DNA of 64,000 nt. Source: Bacillota bacterium (GTDB taxonomy: Bacteria; Bacillota; Clostridia; Acetivibrionales; DSM-1351). A program made the position numbers and the translations under genes. A model generated the notes under the pieces. That model was not told the origin of the DNA, did no database searches, and saw only the letters and a list, made by a program, of their open reading frames with translations. Below are positions 33,741 to 42,711 of the stretch, piece by piece; position 1 is the first letter of the stretch; each line of letters begins with the position of its first letter. The stretch is taken from contig JAEWCZ010000066.1 in NCBI GenBank assembly GCA_023390335.1, positions 496,001 to 560,000 of the forward strand, written 5' to 3'.

Positions 33741-35969
33741 TTAAATTGCTTCATGAAATGTCCTTGAGATTACTTCCAATTGTTGTGCCTTAGTTAGTTT
33801 TATAAAATGTACTGCATAGCCGGACACACGAACTGTAAGCTGATTGTATTTCATAGGTTCCTTCATGGCATTTTCTAGAGTTTCCTTATCAAGTACATTG
33901 ACATTTATATGGTGACCGCTGCTCATTACATAGCCGTCAATCAGAGCGGAAAGATTTGAGACCTTAGTAGCACTTTCCTTACCCAACGCATTTGGAATAA
34001 CAGATAGGGTAAGGGATATTCCGTCGCTGCAAACACTATAAGGTATTTTGGCTACTGAATTCATCATAGCAAGTATCCCAGACTTATCCCTATTGTGCAT
34101 AGGATTCGCACCTGGTGCAAAGGGCTCTCCTTTTTTACGGCCATCAGGAGTCGAGCCGGTTTTTTTACCGTACACAACGTTTGATGTTATGGTTAGGATC
34201 GATAAAGTGTGCTGTGCATTGCGGTAAGTAGGATGAGTTTTCAGACTGTTATAGAAGCTTGTAACGACTTCTTTTGCAATATTGTCGGCTCTATCATCAT
34301 TGTTACCGTATTGGGGGTAAGAGCCTTCGTGTTCAAAGTCTGTAATAATACCACGTTCGTCTCTTATTACCCTAACACGTGTATGCTTGATGGCACTCAA
34401 GGAGTCCACAAGTACTGATAATCCAGATATACCGAAGGCCATAAGTCTGTTTACGTCTGTGTCATGAAGAGCCATCATGAGACGCTCGTAAGCGTATTTA
34501 TCGTGCATATAATGTATAATGTTCATGATATTAACATATAATCCGGTCATCCAGTCCTGCAGCTTTAGGAAGTTTTCCATAACCTCATTATATTCAAGAA
34601 ATTCCTTTTCATATGGCTTTATTTCAGGTGCGACCTGATCCCCGCTGATTTCATCACGGCCCCCATTAAGAGACAATAAAAGAAGCTTCGCAAGGTTGCA
34701 TCTTGCACCAAAAAACTGCATATCTTTACCAAGGCGCATAGCGGATACACAGCAAGAAATACCATAATCATCACCGTACTGGGGTTGCATAAGATCATCG
34801 TTTTCATACTGAATAGCACTTGTTGAGATAGACATTTGGGCGCAAAACCTCTTGAAATTGTCAGGTAACTTCACTGACCATAGTATTGTAAGGTTTGGTT
34901 CAGGTGCGGCTCCCAAATTCTTTAAAGTCTGAAGGAATCTATAGGAGGTTTTGGAAACCATATGTCTTCCATCACTGCTCATTCCGCCAAGAGATTCAGT
35001 CAGCCAAACCGGATCTCCTGCGAAGAGTTCATTGTACTCTTTTGTACGCAAGTGTCTTATTAGCCTCAGTTTTATTACGAACTGATCGATTAACTCCTGC
35101 GCATCTGCTTCAGTCATGGTACCATTATTTAAATCACGTTCAATAAATATATCAAAAAATACATTGAGTCTGCCTAAAGAATTTGCAGCTCCATTAGTTT
35201 CTTTTAAGGCACCTAAAAATGCTAGGTATGTCCACTGAACAGCTTCAAAAGCATTTTGCGCAGAGCGCTTCAGGTTAAAGCCGTAAGAATGTCCGAGAAT
35301 GCTCAAATCGTTGAGTGCTGAAATCTGATCGTGAAGTTCTTCTCTAAGCCTTATAACGCCATCAGTCATGGTACCTCCAAGGCTATCCAGATCTTTTTGC
35401 TTTTGGAGTATCAAAAAGTCAGTGCCGTAAAGGGCAACTCTTCTATAATCGCCTATTATACGGCCTCTGCCATATGCATCTGGAAGACCCGTTATAACTC
35501 CACATTTTCTAGCCTTGCGCATTTCATCGGTATATGCGCTGAACACACCGTCATTATGTGTTTTAATACTTTTACTGAAAGTCTTGTCAATTTCTGGAGA
35601 AGGCGAAGTGTCAAACTGTTGGCAGGCCTGCTTGGCCATTCTATAGCCGGTTTTGGCAAGAAAGGCTCTTTTTAGTGGAGCGTCTGTCTGAAGCCCCTTT
35701 ATTACTTCGTACTTCTCGTCTATAAAGCCGGGTTTGTGGCTGGTTATACTTGCTACGGTTTCTGTGTCAATATCAAGAATTCCGCCGTTTAAATGTTCCT
35801 CAACCAAAAGACTTTTACAGGTTTCCCAGAGCTGTTTGGTTTTTGGACTTGTACCACAAAGAAAGCTCTCAGTACCATCATACGGAGTGTAGTTTGTCTG
35901 GATAAAGTTCTGTACGTCAATGGAATTTTGCCATTTTCCCGGCTTAAAGTCAGAAATGTTCAGATTCAT
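33741..35969 (-). CDS. pflB: Formate C-acetyltransferase (pyruvate formate-lyase)
   Basis: A glycyl-radical enzyme that cleaves pyruvate and CoA to acetyl-CoA and formate. The 742 residues fit the family. The active-site cysteine pair is C406-C407 in GISCCVSAM. The radical glycine is about G717 in the C-terminal VRVSGYAVHFIKLT. GAGGGGG lies 7 bases before the ATG. It is preceded by a 180-base leader with a ZTP riboswitch, which ties expression to one-carbon status. The activating enzyme gene pflA, needed to install the radical and often adjacent, is not next to it nor in the window. Confidence 0.97.
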   Translation of the reverse strand: MNLNISDFKPGKWQNSIDVQNFIQTNYTPYDGTESFLCGTSPKTKQLWETCKSLLVEEHLNGGILDIDTETVASITSHKPGFIDEKYEVIKGLQTDAPLKRAFLAKTGYRMAKQACQQFDTSPSPEIDKTFSKSIKTHNDGVFSAYTDEMRKARKCGVITGLPDAYGRGRIIGDYRRVALYGTDFLILQKQKDLDSLGGTMTDGVIRLREELHDQISALNDLSILGHSYGFNLKRSAQNAFEAVQWTYLAFLGALKETNGAANSLGRLNVFFDIFIERDLNNGTMTEADAQELIDQFVIKLRLIRHLRTKEYNELFAGDPVWLTESLGGMSSDGRHMVSKTSYRFLQTLKNLGAAPEPNLTILWSVKLPDNFKRFCAQMSISTSAIQYENDDLMQPQYGDDYGISCCVSAMRLGKDMQFFGARCNLAKLLLLSLNGGRDEISGDQVAPEIKPYEKEFLEYNEVMENFLKLQDWMTGLYVNIMNIIHYMHDKYAYERLMMALHDTDVNRLMAFGISGLSVLVDSLSAIKHTRVRVIRDERGIITDFEHEGSYPQYGNNDDRADNIAKEVVTSFYNSLKTHPTYRNAQHTLSILTITSNVVYGKKTGSTPDGRKKGEPFAPGANPMHNRDKSGILAMMNSVAKIPYSVCSDGISLTLSVIPNALGKESATKVSNLSALIDGYVMSSGHHINVNVLDKETLENAMKEPMKYNQLTVRVSGYAVHFIKLTKAQQLEVISRTFHEAI

Positions 35970-36035
35970 AATAGTACCCCCTCGGAAAATTTCTCCCCAG
36001 GAAACACTTAATTTTGCATGTTTTTGGAAACAACA

Positions 36036-36150
36036 AAATAAATGCCGCCCGGGCAGTTATGTGCCCAGGCGGCCGGCTTTTAAAGTCATACTCCCATGTG
36101 GTAATCTCCACTTCCGCCAGTCGTATGACAGTTCGTTCTGTTAAAATGGT
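36036..36150 (-). promoter_or_regulatory. ZTP (pfl) riboswitch with overlapping terminator, upstream of pflB
   Basis: On the minus strand the aptamer starts with helix TGTCATAC/GTATGA enclosing the conserved GACTGGCGGAAGTGG and CCACATGGGAG. It is followed by the hallmark GCCGGCCGCCTGGGC. The 3' half of the aptamer (GCCGCCTGGGC, 36063-36073) also pairs with GCCCGGGCGGC (36044-36054), followed by ATTTATTTT. This is an intrinsic terminator that competes with the ligand-stabilised pseudoknot, so ZTP or ZMP (a signal of 10-formyl-THF shortage) should allow read-through into pflB and raise formate supply. The motif was originally named pfl after this association. Confidence 0.92.
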
Positions 36151-36160
36151 TTATAACTTT

Positions 36161-36188
36161 AGTATAGAATATTTTTCAGATATGTCAA
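36161..36188 (-). promoter_or_regulatory. Sigma-A promoter of pflB
   Basis: Minus strand: TTGACA (36183-36188), 16 bases, TATACT (36161-36166). Transcription would start near 36154, right at the riboswitch 5' end. Confidence 0.7.
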
Positions 36189-36319
36189 GAGGTGAATTTT
36201 TTGTCAATTTGAATCTTGACAAAGAACACACGTTTGTGTATTGTTATATATGGGAAAATTTGTAAAATCTTTATTTGGATACGGACATTTAAGCTGACAG
36301 ATCCGGGGAGTTGGGGAAA

Positions 36320-36817
36320 TTGAAAAATCTAATTATAATAAATGGTACCATGGGTGTGGGCAAAACCACTACATGCAGGGAACTTCAAAAAATACTACCA
36401 AACAATATCTTTTTAGATGGAGACTGGTGCTGGGATATGCGGCCGTTTGTAGTCACAGATGAAACCAAAGCAATGGTGCTTGATAATATCACCTATCTTT
36501 TGAACAACTTTATTAAATGTTCTGAGTATAAAAATATTATCTTTTGTTGGGTTATGCATACACAAAATATAATAGACGATGTTTTAACCAGGTTGAACAT
36601 ATCTGATTGTTTGGTCAAAATGTTTTCTCTGGTTTCCCATGAGACAGCATTAAGGAAAAGGCTGGATAAAGACATTTCTGAGGGAATCAGATCAGCCGAT
36701 GTGGTTCAGAGGAGCGTTGACCGGATAGCCGGATATTATGGCCTTGATACAGATAAAATTGATGTCAGTGATATTTCTGCAAAGCAGGCTGCATATTTAA
36801 TAAAAGAAAGAATATAA
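36320..36817 (+). CDS. P-loop nucleotide/antibiotic-kinase-like protein
   Basis: A small cytosolic P-loop NTPase of about 165 residues. Walker A is NGTMGVGKTTTCREL near the N-terminus. NNIFLDGDWCWDMRPF resembles the substrate-binding part of small kinases such as shikimate kinase-like or chloramphenicol phosphotransferase-like proteins. VSHETALRKRLDKDI may be the lid with its Arg. The substrate is unknown. I use the TTG at 36320, about 10 bases after GGGGAG; the TTG at 36311 is too close to that site. It is followed within 13 bases by the acetyltransferase gene. Confidence 0.75.
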   Translation: MKNLIIINGTMGVGKTTTCRELQKILPNNIFLDGDWCWDMRPFVVTDETKAMVLDNITYLLNNFIKCSEYKNIIFCWVMHTQNIIDDVLTRLNISDCLVKMFSLVSHETALRKRLDKDISEGIRSADVVQRSVDRIAGYYGLDTDKIDVSDISAKQAAYLIKERI

Positions 36818-36830
36818 GGAGACGTTGCTC

Positions 36831-37457
36831 ATGAAAATTATTGATTTAAATAAATGGGAGAGGACAGCACATTTTAATTTTTTCAGACAAATGGATTATC
36901 CTCAGTATTCCATATGTGCCAATATAGATATAACCAATTTTTTAAATAAAATCAAGGAAAAACATATCTCTTTTTACTATGGTATGATTTTTGCAGCTAC
37001 CAACGTGCTAAATCAGATAGATGAATTCAAATATCGAATCAGAGGCAACGAGGTTATTATGCATAGTACCATACACCCATCATTTACTGACTTGATGGAT
37101 AGTTCCGAATTGTTTAAAATAGTTAATGTTGATATGGAGAATGACATTGGGATTTTTACAGAGAAGGCGAAAGAGAAAGCGGTCAGCCAAAAAGAATTTA
37201 TTGTAACCAAAGAAGAGGTAAGAGATGATTTGGTCTACATAACATGTATTCCATGGGTAGCTTTTACCTCTTTGACACATACAATTTCGCTCAAAAGTGA
37301 TGACGCTGTACCTCGGCTGTCTTGGGGCAAATACTTTGAGGAAAGCGGGAGAGTACTATTACCTTTTTCCGTTCAGGCACACCATGCATTTGTAGACGGA
37401 ATTCATATGGGCAGATATTTTAATGAACTACAAAAGTATTTGGATTTTTTTGCCTGA
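36831..37457 (+). CDS. Chloramphenicol acetyltransferase-like protein
   Basis: A 208-residue member of the CAT family, which moves acetyl from acetyl-CoA to a hydroxyl acceptor. N-terminal WERTAHFNFFRQMDYPQYSI and C-terminal active-site motif QAHHAFVDGIHMGRY (HHxxxDG, H184/H185) are well conserved, as are FTDLMDSSELFKIV and CIPWVAFTSLTH. The family includes true resistance enzymes and chromosomal homologues of unclear substrate, so resistance cannot be concluded. AGGAG lies 9 bases before the ATG. It is likely co-transcribed with the P-loop kinase-like gene before it; together they look like an antibiotic- or metabolite-modifying pair (inference). Confidence 0.88.
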   Translation: MKIIDLNKWERTAHFNFFRQMDYPQYSICANIDITNFLNKIKEKHISFYYGMIFAATNVLNQIDEFKYRIRGNEVIMHSTIHPSFTDLMDSSELFKIVNVDMENDIGIFTEKAKEKAVSQKEFIVTKEEVRDDLVYITCIPWVAFTSLTHTISLKSDDAVPRLSWGKYFEESGRVLLPFSVQAHHAFVDGIHMGRYFNELQKYLDFFA

Positions 37458-37480
37458 TGAACAATATCATCCTTTTATAC

Positions 37481-38224
37481 CTACACTTCAAAAAGCTTCT
37501 CCAGCTGCTCATACCTGTCATGTGTGAGAAGAGCATCCTTTTCCGTGCCCTTGAACTTGACGGTGTAGGTCCATCGCCCGTAGGGATAGATTTTATATAT
37601 CATTGAAAGATTTATAATATATGACTTGTGACTTCTGAAAAAGAGTGCCTTGTCCAGACGTTCCTCTATTTCGCTTAAGCCATCCGAGGTAATTACGCTT
37701 TCAGTCAGGGTATGAATTACCGTATTCCGGTTTTCACGTTCAATAAATATTATATCCTTGCAGTCAATGAAGCTGATACCTTCCTTGCTTTTTATTATAA
37801 GCTTTGAAAGGCTATCCCTGGTGATTTGAAGGGGGGAAACTACGGTAGATTCCTTGTTGAAAAATATCTCCTTTATGCGCTGGAGGGTAGTTAGTATTCT
37901 GTCTATTTTAAAGGGCTTGATTAAATAATCCGATGCATATACCTCAAAGGCTTCCGGCATGTAGTTTTCATGGGCAGTAGCAAAAATAATAAAGGTTTTT
38001 GGTGCAATGTCTGTAATTCTTTTGGCACATTCAATGCCTCCCATGCCGGGCATTTCAATATCCATAAAAACAATGTGAGGGGAGAGGGCCTCAACGAGGC
38101 CTAAGCCTGTTTCTCCGCTTTCAGCCTCGCCAATTAACTCAAATCCTTCGGTTTTTTCTATTATTTTTTTAAGGACAAGTCTCATTCCCTCATCATCATC
38201 AATAATCAGAACCTTGAGTTCCAT
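37481..38224 (-). CDS. LytTR-family response regulator
   Basis: A 247-residue regulator. The receiver has the acidic cluster IIDDDEG, phosphoacceptor D55 in VFMDIEMPG, the T/A switch region FATAHENY and K in DYLIKPF. The C-terminal LytTR DNA-binding domain has IDCKDIIFIERENRNTVIHT and the typical FFRSHKSYIINLSMI. It is the last gene of a minus-strand cluster and its start overlaps the small gene upstream by 19 bases. Its likely kinase partner is the GHKL protein at the other end of the same cluster, with floA and nfeD between them. Confidence 0.94.
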   Translation of the reverse strand: MELKVLIIDDDEGMRLVLKKIIEKTEGFELIGEAESGETGLGLVEALSPHIVFMDIEMPGMGGIECAKRITDIAPKTFIIFATAHENYMPEAFEVYASDYLIKPFKIDRILTTLQRIKEIFFNKESTVVSPLQITRDSLSKLIIKSKEGISFIDCKDIIFIERENRNTVIHTLTESVITSDGLSEIEERLDKALFFRSHKSYIINLSMIYKIYPYGRWTYTVKFKGTEKDALLTHDRYEQLEKLFEV

Positions 38225-38586
38225 ATGGTATTTCCTCTCCGCTTCATTGCTTTTGGATGAGCAAGTATTTCCGACATGATAAATCCCTGCACCAGGCCGT
38301 TATCACTGAAGTCAATTTTCAGACGTGCATCTTTGCTGGATTTTTTTGGTGAATCAGATTTTATACTAGTTTCTGAAGGCCTAAGGGTACCCTGGGATTC
38401 AGACTTTTCAGTATTACCTGAAACTAAAGAACAGTCTGGTGAAGTTCCGTTTTGGAGGTTATCAGAAACCTCAGTTGGATTACTATTATCAGATTCACCA
38501 GCCATAGGTGTACCAATGGCCGTTAAGCCACTGGTTTTTACGCGAATTTCCTGAGCTGCATTTATTAGTTTGTAAATTGGTTTCAT
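38206..38586 (-). CDS. Small Ser/Asn-rich protein of unknown function between floA and the response regulator
   Basis: A 126-residue hydrophilic protein. Residues about 30-85 are low-complexity (Ser, Asn, Thr, Glu, Lys) and probably disordered, while the last 40 (ARLKIDFSDNGLVQGFIMSEILAHPKA) look folded. No domain is recognised. I use the ATG at 38586 (AGGAG 10 bases upstream); a GTG two codons earlier is possible. It overlaps the regulator gene by 19 bases, so it is translationally coupled. It might be a linker or anti-factor between membrane scaffold and regulator; this is speculation. Confidence 0.6.
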   Translation of the reverse strand: MKPIYKLINAAQEIRVKTSGLTAIGTPMAGESDNSNPTEVSDNLQNGTSPDCSLVSGNTEKSESQGTLRPSETSIKSDSPKKSSKDARLKIDFSDNGLVQGFIMSEILAHPKAMKRRGNTIWNSRF

Positions 38587-38624
38587 TTTCACTTCACTCC
38601 TTTTAATACCATCTACCCGATATT

Positions 38625-39620
38625 CTATGATTTTATATCGATGTTTTCAGGAACATCAGGTTTACCTGCTTTTGAAATAGTATCTCTCATCTGTGTATCA
38701 GCTATTATATTCTGGAGATTGTAATAATCCATTACGCCAACCTTTCCTTCACGGAGCGCTGTAGCCATAGCATCCGGTACAAGAGCCTCGGCCTCTACAA
38801 CCTTTGCCCTCATCTCCTGAACCGCCGCCTTCATTTCTTGTTCTTTCGCCACAGCCATTGCCCTTCTTTCCTCAGCTTTGGCCTGTGCAATGTTTTTATC
38901 AGCTTCCGCCTGAAGAGTTTGCAGTTGGGCACCGATGTTTCTGCCTACATCAACGTCAGCGATATCGATTGAAAGAATTTCAAAGGCGGTTCCCGCATCA
39001 AGACCTTTTGACAGAACTGTTTGGGATATTTTATCAGGATTTTCAAGTACCTCTTTGTGGGAAAAAGCGCTGCCTACAGTTGTTACAATACCTTCACCGA
39101 CTCTGGCCAGAACGGTAGTTTCGCCGGCACCGCCTATGAGCCTATCAAGATTGGCCCTGACTGTTACCCTCGCCTTGGCCAGAAGTTCAATACCGTCTTT
39201 TGCAACTGCTGAAACATTGGGTGTTTCGATAACCTTTGGATTTACACTCATTTTAACTGCTTCCAGTACATTTCGGCCTGCAAGATCAATAGCAGCAGCT
39301 CTTTCAAAGGGAAGATCCATGTTTGCCCTGTGAGCAGCTATAAGAGCATTGACAACAATATCTACATTTCCTCCTGCAAGGTAGTGGGCTTCCAGTTGGT
39401 TTACATTGAGATCTATACCGCCTTTGACTGCTTTTATGAGAGGCAGTACTATCATGTAGGGTTTTACCCTTCTAAGTTTCATACCAATAAGGTTGAAGAT
39501 ACTGACCTTTACATTTGCAGCAAATGCCGATATCCATAAACCCACGGGCACCAAGCTGAAAAACAACGCAAAGAACAGTGCCAATGCACACAATATAATA
39601 ACAAAACCTGTTAATTCCAT
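38625..39620 (-). CDS. floA: Flotillin-like protein FloA
   Basis: A membrane microdomain scaffold of the SPFH family, 331 residues. An N-terminal hydrophobic hairpin (FVIILCALALFFALFFSLVP) anchors it. The SPFH domain covers about 50-240 (LEAHYLAGGNVDIVVNALIA, IDIADVDVGRNIGAQLQTLQ). The C-terminal coiled coil is rich in Ala/Glu (QAEADKNIAQAKAEERRAMA). The length and sequence match bacterial FloA/YqfA. AAGGAGAG precedes the ATG. As in Bacillus it lies directly after an NfeD gene (15 bases). The unusual point is that both are enclosed by two-component genes. Confidence 0.95.
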   Translation of the reverse strand: MELTGFVIILCALALFFALFFSLVPVGLWISAFAANVKVSIFNLIGMKLRRVKPYMIVLPLIKAVKGGIDLNVNQLEAHYLAGGNVDIVVNALIAAHRANMDLPFERAAAIDLAGRNVLEAVKMSVNPKVIETPNVSAVAKDGIELLAKARVTVRANLDRLIGGAGETTVLARVGEGIVTTVGSAFSHKEVLENPDKISQTVLSKGLDAGTAFEILSIDIADVDVGRNIGAQLQTLQAEADKNIAQAKAEERRAMAVAKEQEMKAAVQEMRAKVVEAEALVPDAMATALREGKVGVMDYYNLQNIIADTQMRDTISKAGKPDVPENIDIKS

Positions 39621-39635
39621 AACAATCTCTCCTTT

Positions 39636-40157
39636 TTATTTGATCAACATTATAGTGTTAAGCTCACGAACTACTATACTCCTACCTACAACTTTTATTA
39701 CCTTTACCTTTTTGCCTTGGGGAATAAATGAACCCTCCGATACTACATCAATTTTGACACCATCAAAATCAACTACTCCGGATGGTCTTAATACAGTGTA
39801 GCTGATGCCTTCCTTACCAAGAAAAAATTCCAGATCTTCCATACCTATATACCCTGTTGCTTTTTGCTGCGAGTGCTTTAGTATAAGCGGGGACCTTGAC
39901 AATTTTCCTTTGGTAGCCGAATGAAGTATAATACTGAGCGCAATTCCTAGAATAGCCAGTACAAGTACTATCAGAATCAAACCCTGCTGGAAGGTTGATG
40001 CTATAAAAATAATTCCTATAATTATGAGAATAGCACCAGTGATTCCCGGAGCGCCAAACCCAGGATGAAACATCTCTACAATTACAAGAGTAACCCCGAT
40101 TATCAGAATAAGCCCCTGGATTAGACTTATTTGTACAATGAAATCAAATATTTCCAC
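39636..40157 (-). CDS. NfeD family membrane protein
   Basis: Partner of flotillin, 173 residues. Two to three hydrophobic helices (GLILIIGVTLVIVEMFHPGF, GAILIIIGIIFIASTF, GLILIVLVLAILGIALSII) are followed by a C-terminal OB-fold domain (TVLRPSGVVDFDGVKIDVVS, GKKVKVIKVVGRSIVVREL). It lacks the serine protease domain of long NfeD proteins, so it is the short type. The start is GTG with AAAGGGGG 9 bases upstream; an ATG two bases earlier is out of frame. Confidence 0.92.
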   Translation of the reverse strand: MEIFDFIVQISLIQGLILIIGVTLVIVEMFHPGFGAPGITGAILIIIGIIFIASTFQQGLILIVLVLAILGIALSIILHSATKGKLSRSPLILKHSQQKATGYIGMEDLEFFLGKEGISYTVLRPSGVVDFDGVKIDVVSEGSFIPQGKKVKVIKVVGRSIVVRELNTIMLIK

Positions 40158-40292
40158 ATTAGTTTGCCCCCTTTCTATACATATTAATTTATGCTTTTGG
40201 GAATATTATATTGTTTTAATTATTTTAAGTAATGGGTAATTGCCGTAAAGTACATTAAATAGTCACAAATGTCGGTTTACTTCATCAAAAGT

Positions 40293-41150
40293 TTATTTTG
40301 GTATTTGCCCTTCGAATATAGTTTCACCGTTGTCAACTCGTACATTTATACTTCCGTCGTAATTAATAAGGGTTTCCTTTGTAATAGCCAGTCCCATGCC
40401 TTCACCTTTATTGTCTTTTGTTGTGAAACCTGCTTCAAATATATTATCTATGATGTCCCGGGGGATTCCCGGACCATTGTCTTTGATAGTAAAATAGTAG
40501 TTTTTAATGTCTTCATGGAGATTAATCTCTATATATTTGTTACTGCCGGAAGAGTTTTCAAGTGCATAAATGGCATTATCTATAATGTTGCCTATGACCC
40601 TGCAAAATTCCCAGGTGGGAATTTTGATTTTATCAAATCTGGAGTTTATGTTTAGTCTGGTTTCGATTCCTCTTTTTTCTCCGGCAAGAACTTTGGCCTG
40701 TAACAGGGCGTTAAAAGCAGGATTGGATGTTCGCATCACACGGCTTACCTTTTGAATATCGTTATAAACCTTTTCGATATAATCTTTAGTATCATTGAAT
40801 TCTTCCAGTTCAATAAGTCCGTAGACTACCTGAAGATGGTTCATGAAGTCGTGTCTTTGGCCTCTCAGGGTTTTGTTCAGCTCCTCAAGCTGGGACAGGG
40901 TCTGCACAAGAGTATCATTTTTGGAATTGATCTGACCCAGACGGTGAATATCTTTTATATTGATAAAAGTATTGAGAAAGGATATCAGGACAATTGTTAT
41001 GTATGAAATTGTTTCACTGTTAAAAGTGATAAAAACGGATGCATCCCTCAAATACTGAAACACCATTATTCCGATTAATATTGCTACCTGAGCAACATTT
41101 AGTATAATCACCGATAAAATTGTTTTGTTGAATGCCAGATTCCTTTTCAT
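40293..41150 (-). CDS. GHKL-type membrane sensor histidine kinase
   Basis: A 285-residue kinase with two N-terminal membrane helices (TILSVIILNVAQVAILIGIM, ISYITIVLISFLNTFINI). It has a Spo0B-like dimerisation region with phosphoacceptor H100 in RGQRHDFMNHLQVVYGLI, and a HATPase domain (NIIDNAIYAL, IKDNGPGIPRD, GEGMGLAITKE). There is no extracellular sensor domain, so the signal is probably taken within or at the membrane. It is the first gene of the cluster that ends in the LytTR regulator. Kinases of this kind usually pair with LytTR regulators. Confidence 0.93.
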   Translation of the reverse strand: MKRNLAFNKTILSVIILNVAQVAILIGIMVFQYLRDASVFITFNSETISYITIVLISFLNTFINIKDIHRLGQINSKNDTLVQTLSQLEELNKTLRGQRHDFMNHLQVVYGLIELEEFNDTKDYIEKVYNDIQKVSRVMRTSNPAFNALLQAKVLAGEKRGIETRLNINSRFDKIKIPTWEFCRVIGNIIDNAIYALENSSGSNKYIEINLHEDIKNYYFTIKDNGPGIPRDIIDNIFEAGFTTKDNKGEGMGLAITKETLINYDGSINVRVDNGETIFEGQIPK

Positions 41151-41281
41151 TTTGCCTCGCTATCGCAGAACTTAGTAGATACAGTTATATTATACAAAAT
41201 GTTCACTCATTTGGAAATAATCCAAGTATGTTTATGAAACTGTGAGGACTCATTCAGGGAAAAGGCAATATTATATTGAAC

Positions 41282-41314
41282 AAAAATAAAGCCAGCGTTT
41301 TTAGACGCTGGCTT
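41282..41314 (-). terminator. Intrinsic terminator of pfp
   Basis: Read on the minus strand, AAGCCAGCGT pairs with ACGCTGGCTT around six bases and runs into TATTTTTG. The GHKL kinase gene begins about 130 bases further on. Confidence 0.85.
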
Positions 41315-41333
41315 GTCATGGTTGTAAGTTATA

Positions 41334-42581
41334 TTATTTAGTTGCAAGAACTTTTTTTAGCTTTGCAAATCTAGGAAGTCCGTCTTCCTTAGGAGGAGTG
41401 GATTCGCCCTGAATTAATGGTAGAGCATAGTCAATAAACTCTTGCTTTAAGCCGTTTCCAGCCTCGTTAATCCATTCTCTTGGAATCTTCTTTTCAGTAT
41501 TTGCAACATCGTTCAAATCAAGCAACTGAATTTCACATTTGTATTCGCTGCCTTCAGCTCTCTTGAAACCAACCATCTTGTCAGTCATACCTTCAACAGC
41601 ATATCTTACTGCCATTTGACCCGACATGTAGGATTCGTTTACGTCGCTTGCAGAACCGCAGTGAGCAGCACATCTTTGGAGAAGGCTGAATTCGATTCCA
41701 CGAACTTTTGCTCCGGTCTTTTCTTTAACTATTGCAGCCAGAGTAGCAGCAAGACCGCCTAACTGTGCATGACCGAAAGAGTCTTTCTGATCAGCAAGGT
41801 TTGAGCCGTATTCTGAAATATATTTGCCGTCTTTGTCCTTGATACCTTCTGAAACAGCAACGATACAGTTTCCGTTTTCCTTGTAAATTCTTGTACAGTC
41901 AGTAAGGAACTGATCCATATCAAAATCAATTTCAGGGAGGTATATCAAGTCAGGACCTGCACCCTTGTAAGCAGCAAGAGCAGTTGCAGCTGTCAACCAT
42001 CCTGCGTTTCTTCCCATAACTTCAAGAATTGTAATCATACCTGTATTGTAAACTCTTGCATCATGGTATACTTCCATAGTTGATGTAGCAATGTATTTAG
42101 CGGCACTTGAATATCCAGGGCAGTGGTCTGTTCCGAAGAGGTCATTGTCTATAGTCTTTGGAACACCCATTACTTTACATTCATAGCCAACTTTTTGCAT
42201 GTACTTGCTAACCTTGTTGCAAGTATCCATTGAATCATTTCCGCCGTTATAGAAGAAATATCTGATATCATATTTCTTGAAAACTTCAACAAGTCTCTTG
42301 TAATCTGTTTCGTCTTCGTCTGCTGATTTAAGCTTGTAACGAACAGATCCGAGAGCTGAAGAAGGAGTAGTCTTTAATAAGTCAAGTTCATAAGCGTCTT
42401 CTTTGCTCATGTCATAAAATTTTTCATCAAGAATACCTTTGATACCGTGAGCTGCACCATATACAGCTGTTATTGCATCTTGCTTTAAAGCTTCTTGGAA
42501 TACTCCGCAAGCGCTGGCATTAATTACAGATGTTGGTCCACCTGATTGTCCGAAAATAGCGGCACCTTTTAATACAGTCAT
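41334..42581 (-). CDS. pfp: 6-phosphofructokinase, PPi-dependent type
   Basis: Phosphorylates fructose 6-phosphate in glycolysis. The 415 residues have the PFK fold with GQSGGPTSVINAS at the N-terminus, GGNDSMDT (113-117) and VPKTIDNDL (K142). In ATP-dependent enzymes these positions read GGDGS and GTIDND. The Asp in place of the second Gly and the Lys before TIDND are the known markers of pyrophosphate-dependent enzymes. AGGAGG precedes the ATG. It is transcribed divergently from fba, so two consecutive glycolytic steps share one intergenic region. Confidence 0.93.
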   Translation of the reverse strand: MTVLKGAAIFGQSGGPTSVINASACGVFQEALKQDAITAVYGAAHGIKGILDEKFYDMSKEDAYELDLLKTTPSSALGSVRYKLKSADEDETDYKRLVEVFKKYDIRYFFYNGGNDSMDTCNKVSKYMQKVGYECKVMGVPKTIDNDLFGTDHCPGYSSAAKYIATSTMEVYHDARVYNTGMITILEVMGRNAGWLTAATALAAYKGAGPDLIYLPEIDFDMDQFLTDCTRIYKENGNCIVAVSEGIKDKDGKYISEYGSNLADQKDSFGHAQLGGLAATLAAIVKEKTGAKVRGIEFSLLQRCAAHCGSASDVNESYMSGQMAVRYAVEGMTDKMVGFKRAEGSEYKCEIQLLDLNDVANTEKKIPREWINEAGNGLKQEFIDYALPLIQGESTPPKEDGLPRFAKLKKVLATK

Positions 42582-42682
42582 TTTATATACCTCCTGATAT
42601 TTATATTAATTATTAATTTATACGTTGCTCTTACCAAGCCTTTCTTCAAAAGGTCTGATATTACAATCCGCAATCAAGTTAA

Positions 42683-42711
42683 AATATAGCATAACATGTT
42701 GGAAAATGCAA
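42683..42711 (-). promoter_or_regulatory. Predicted sigma-A promoter of pfp
   Basis: Minus strand: TTGCAT, 17 bases, TATATT. In the same 320-base divergent spacer a plus-strand TATAAT (42859-42864) lies before fba, but its -35 is poor. I see no other gene or clear operator there. Confidence 0.55.
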
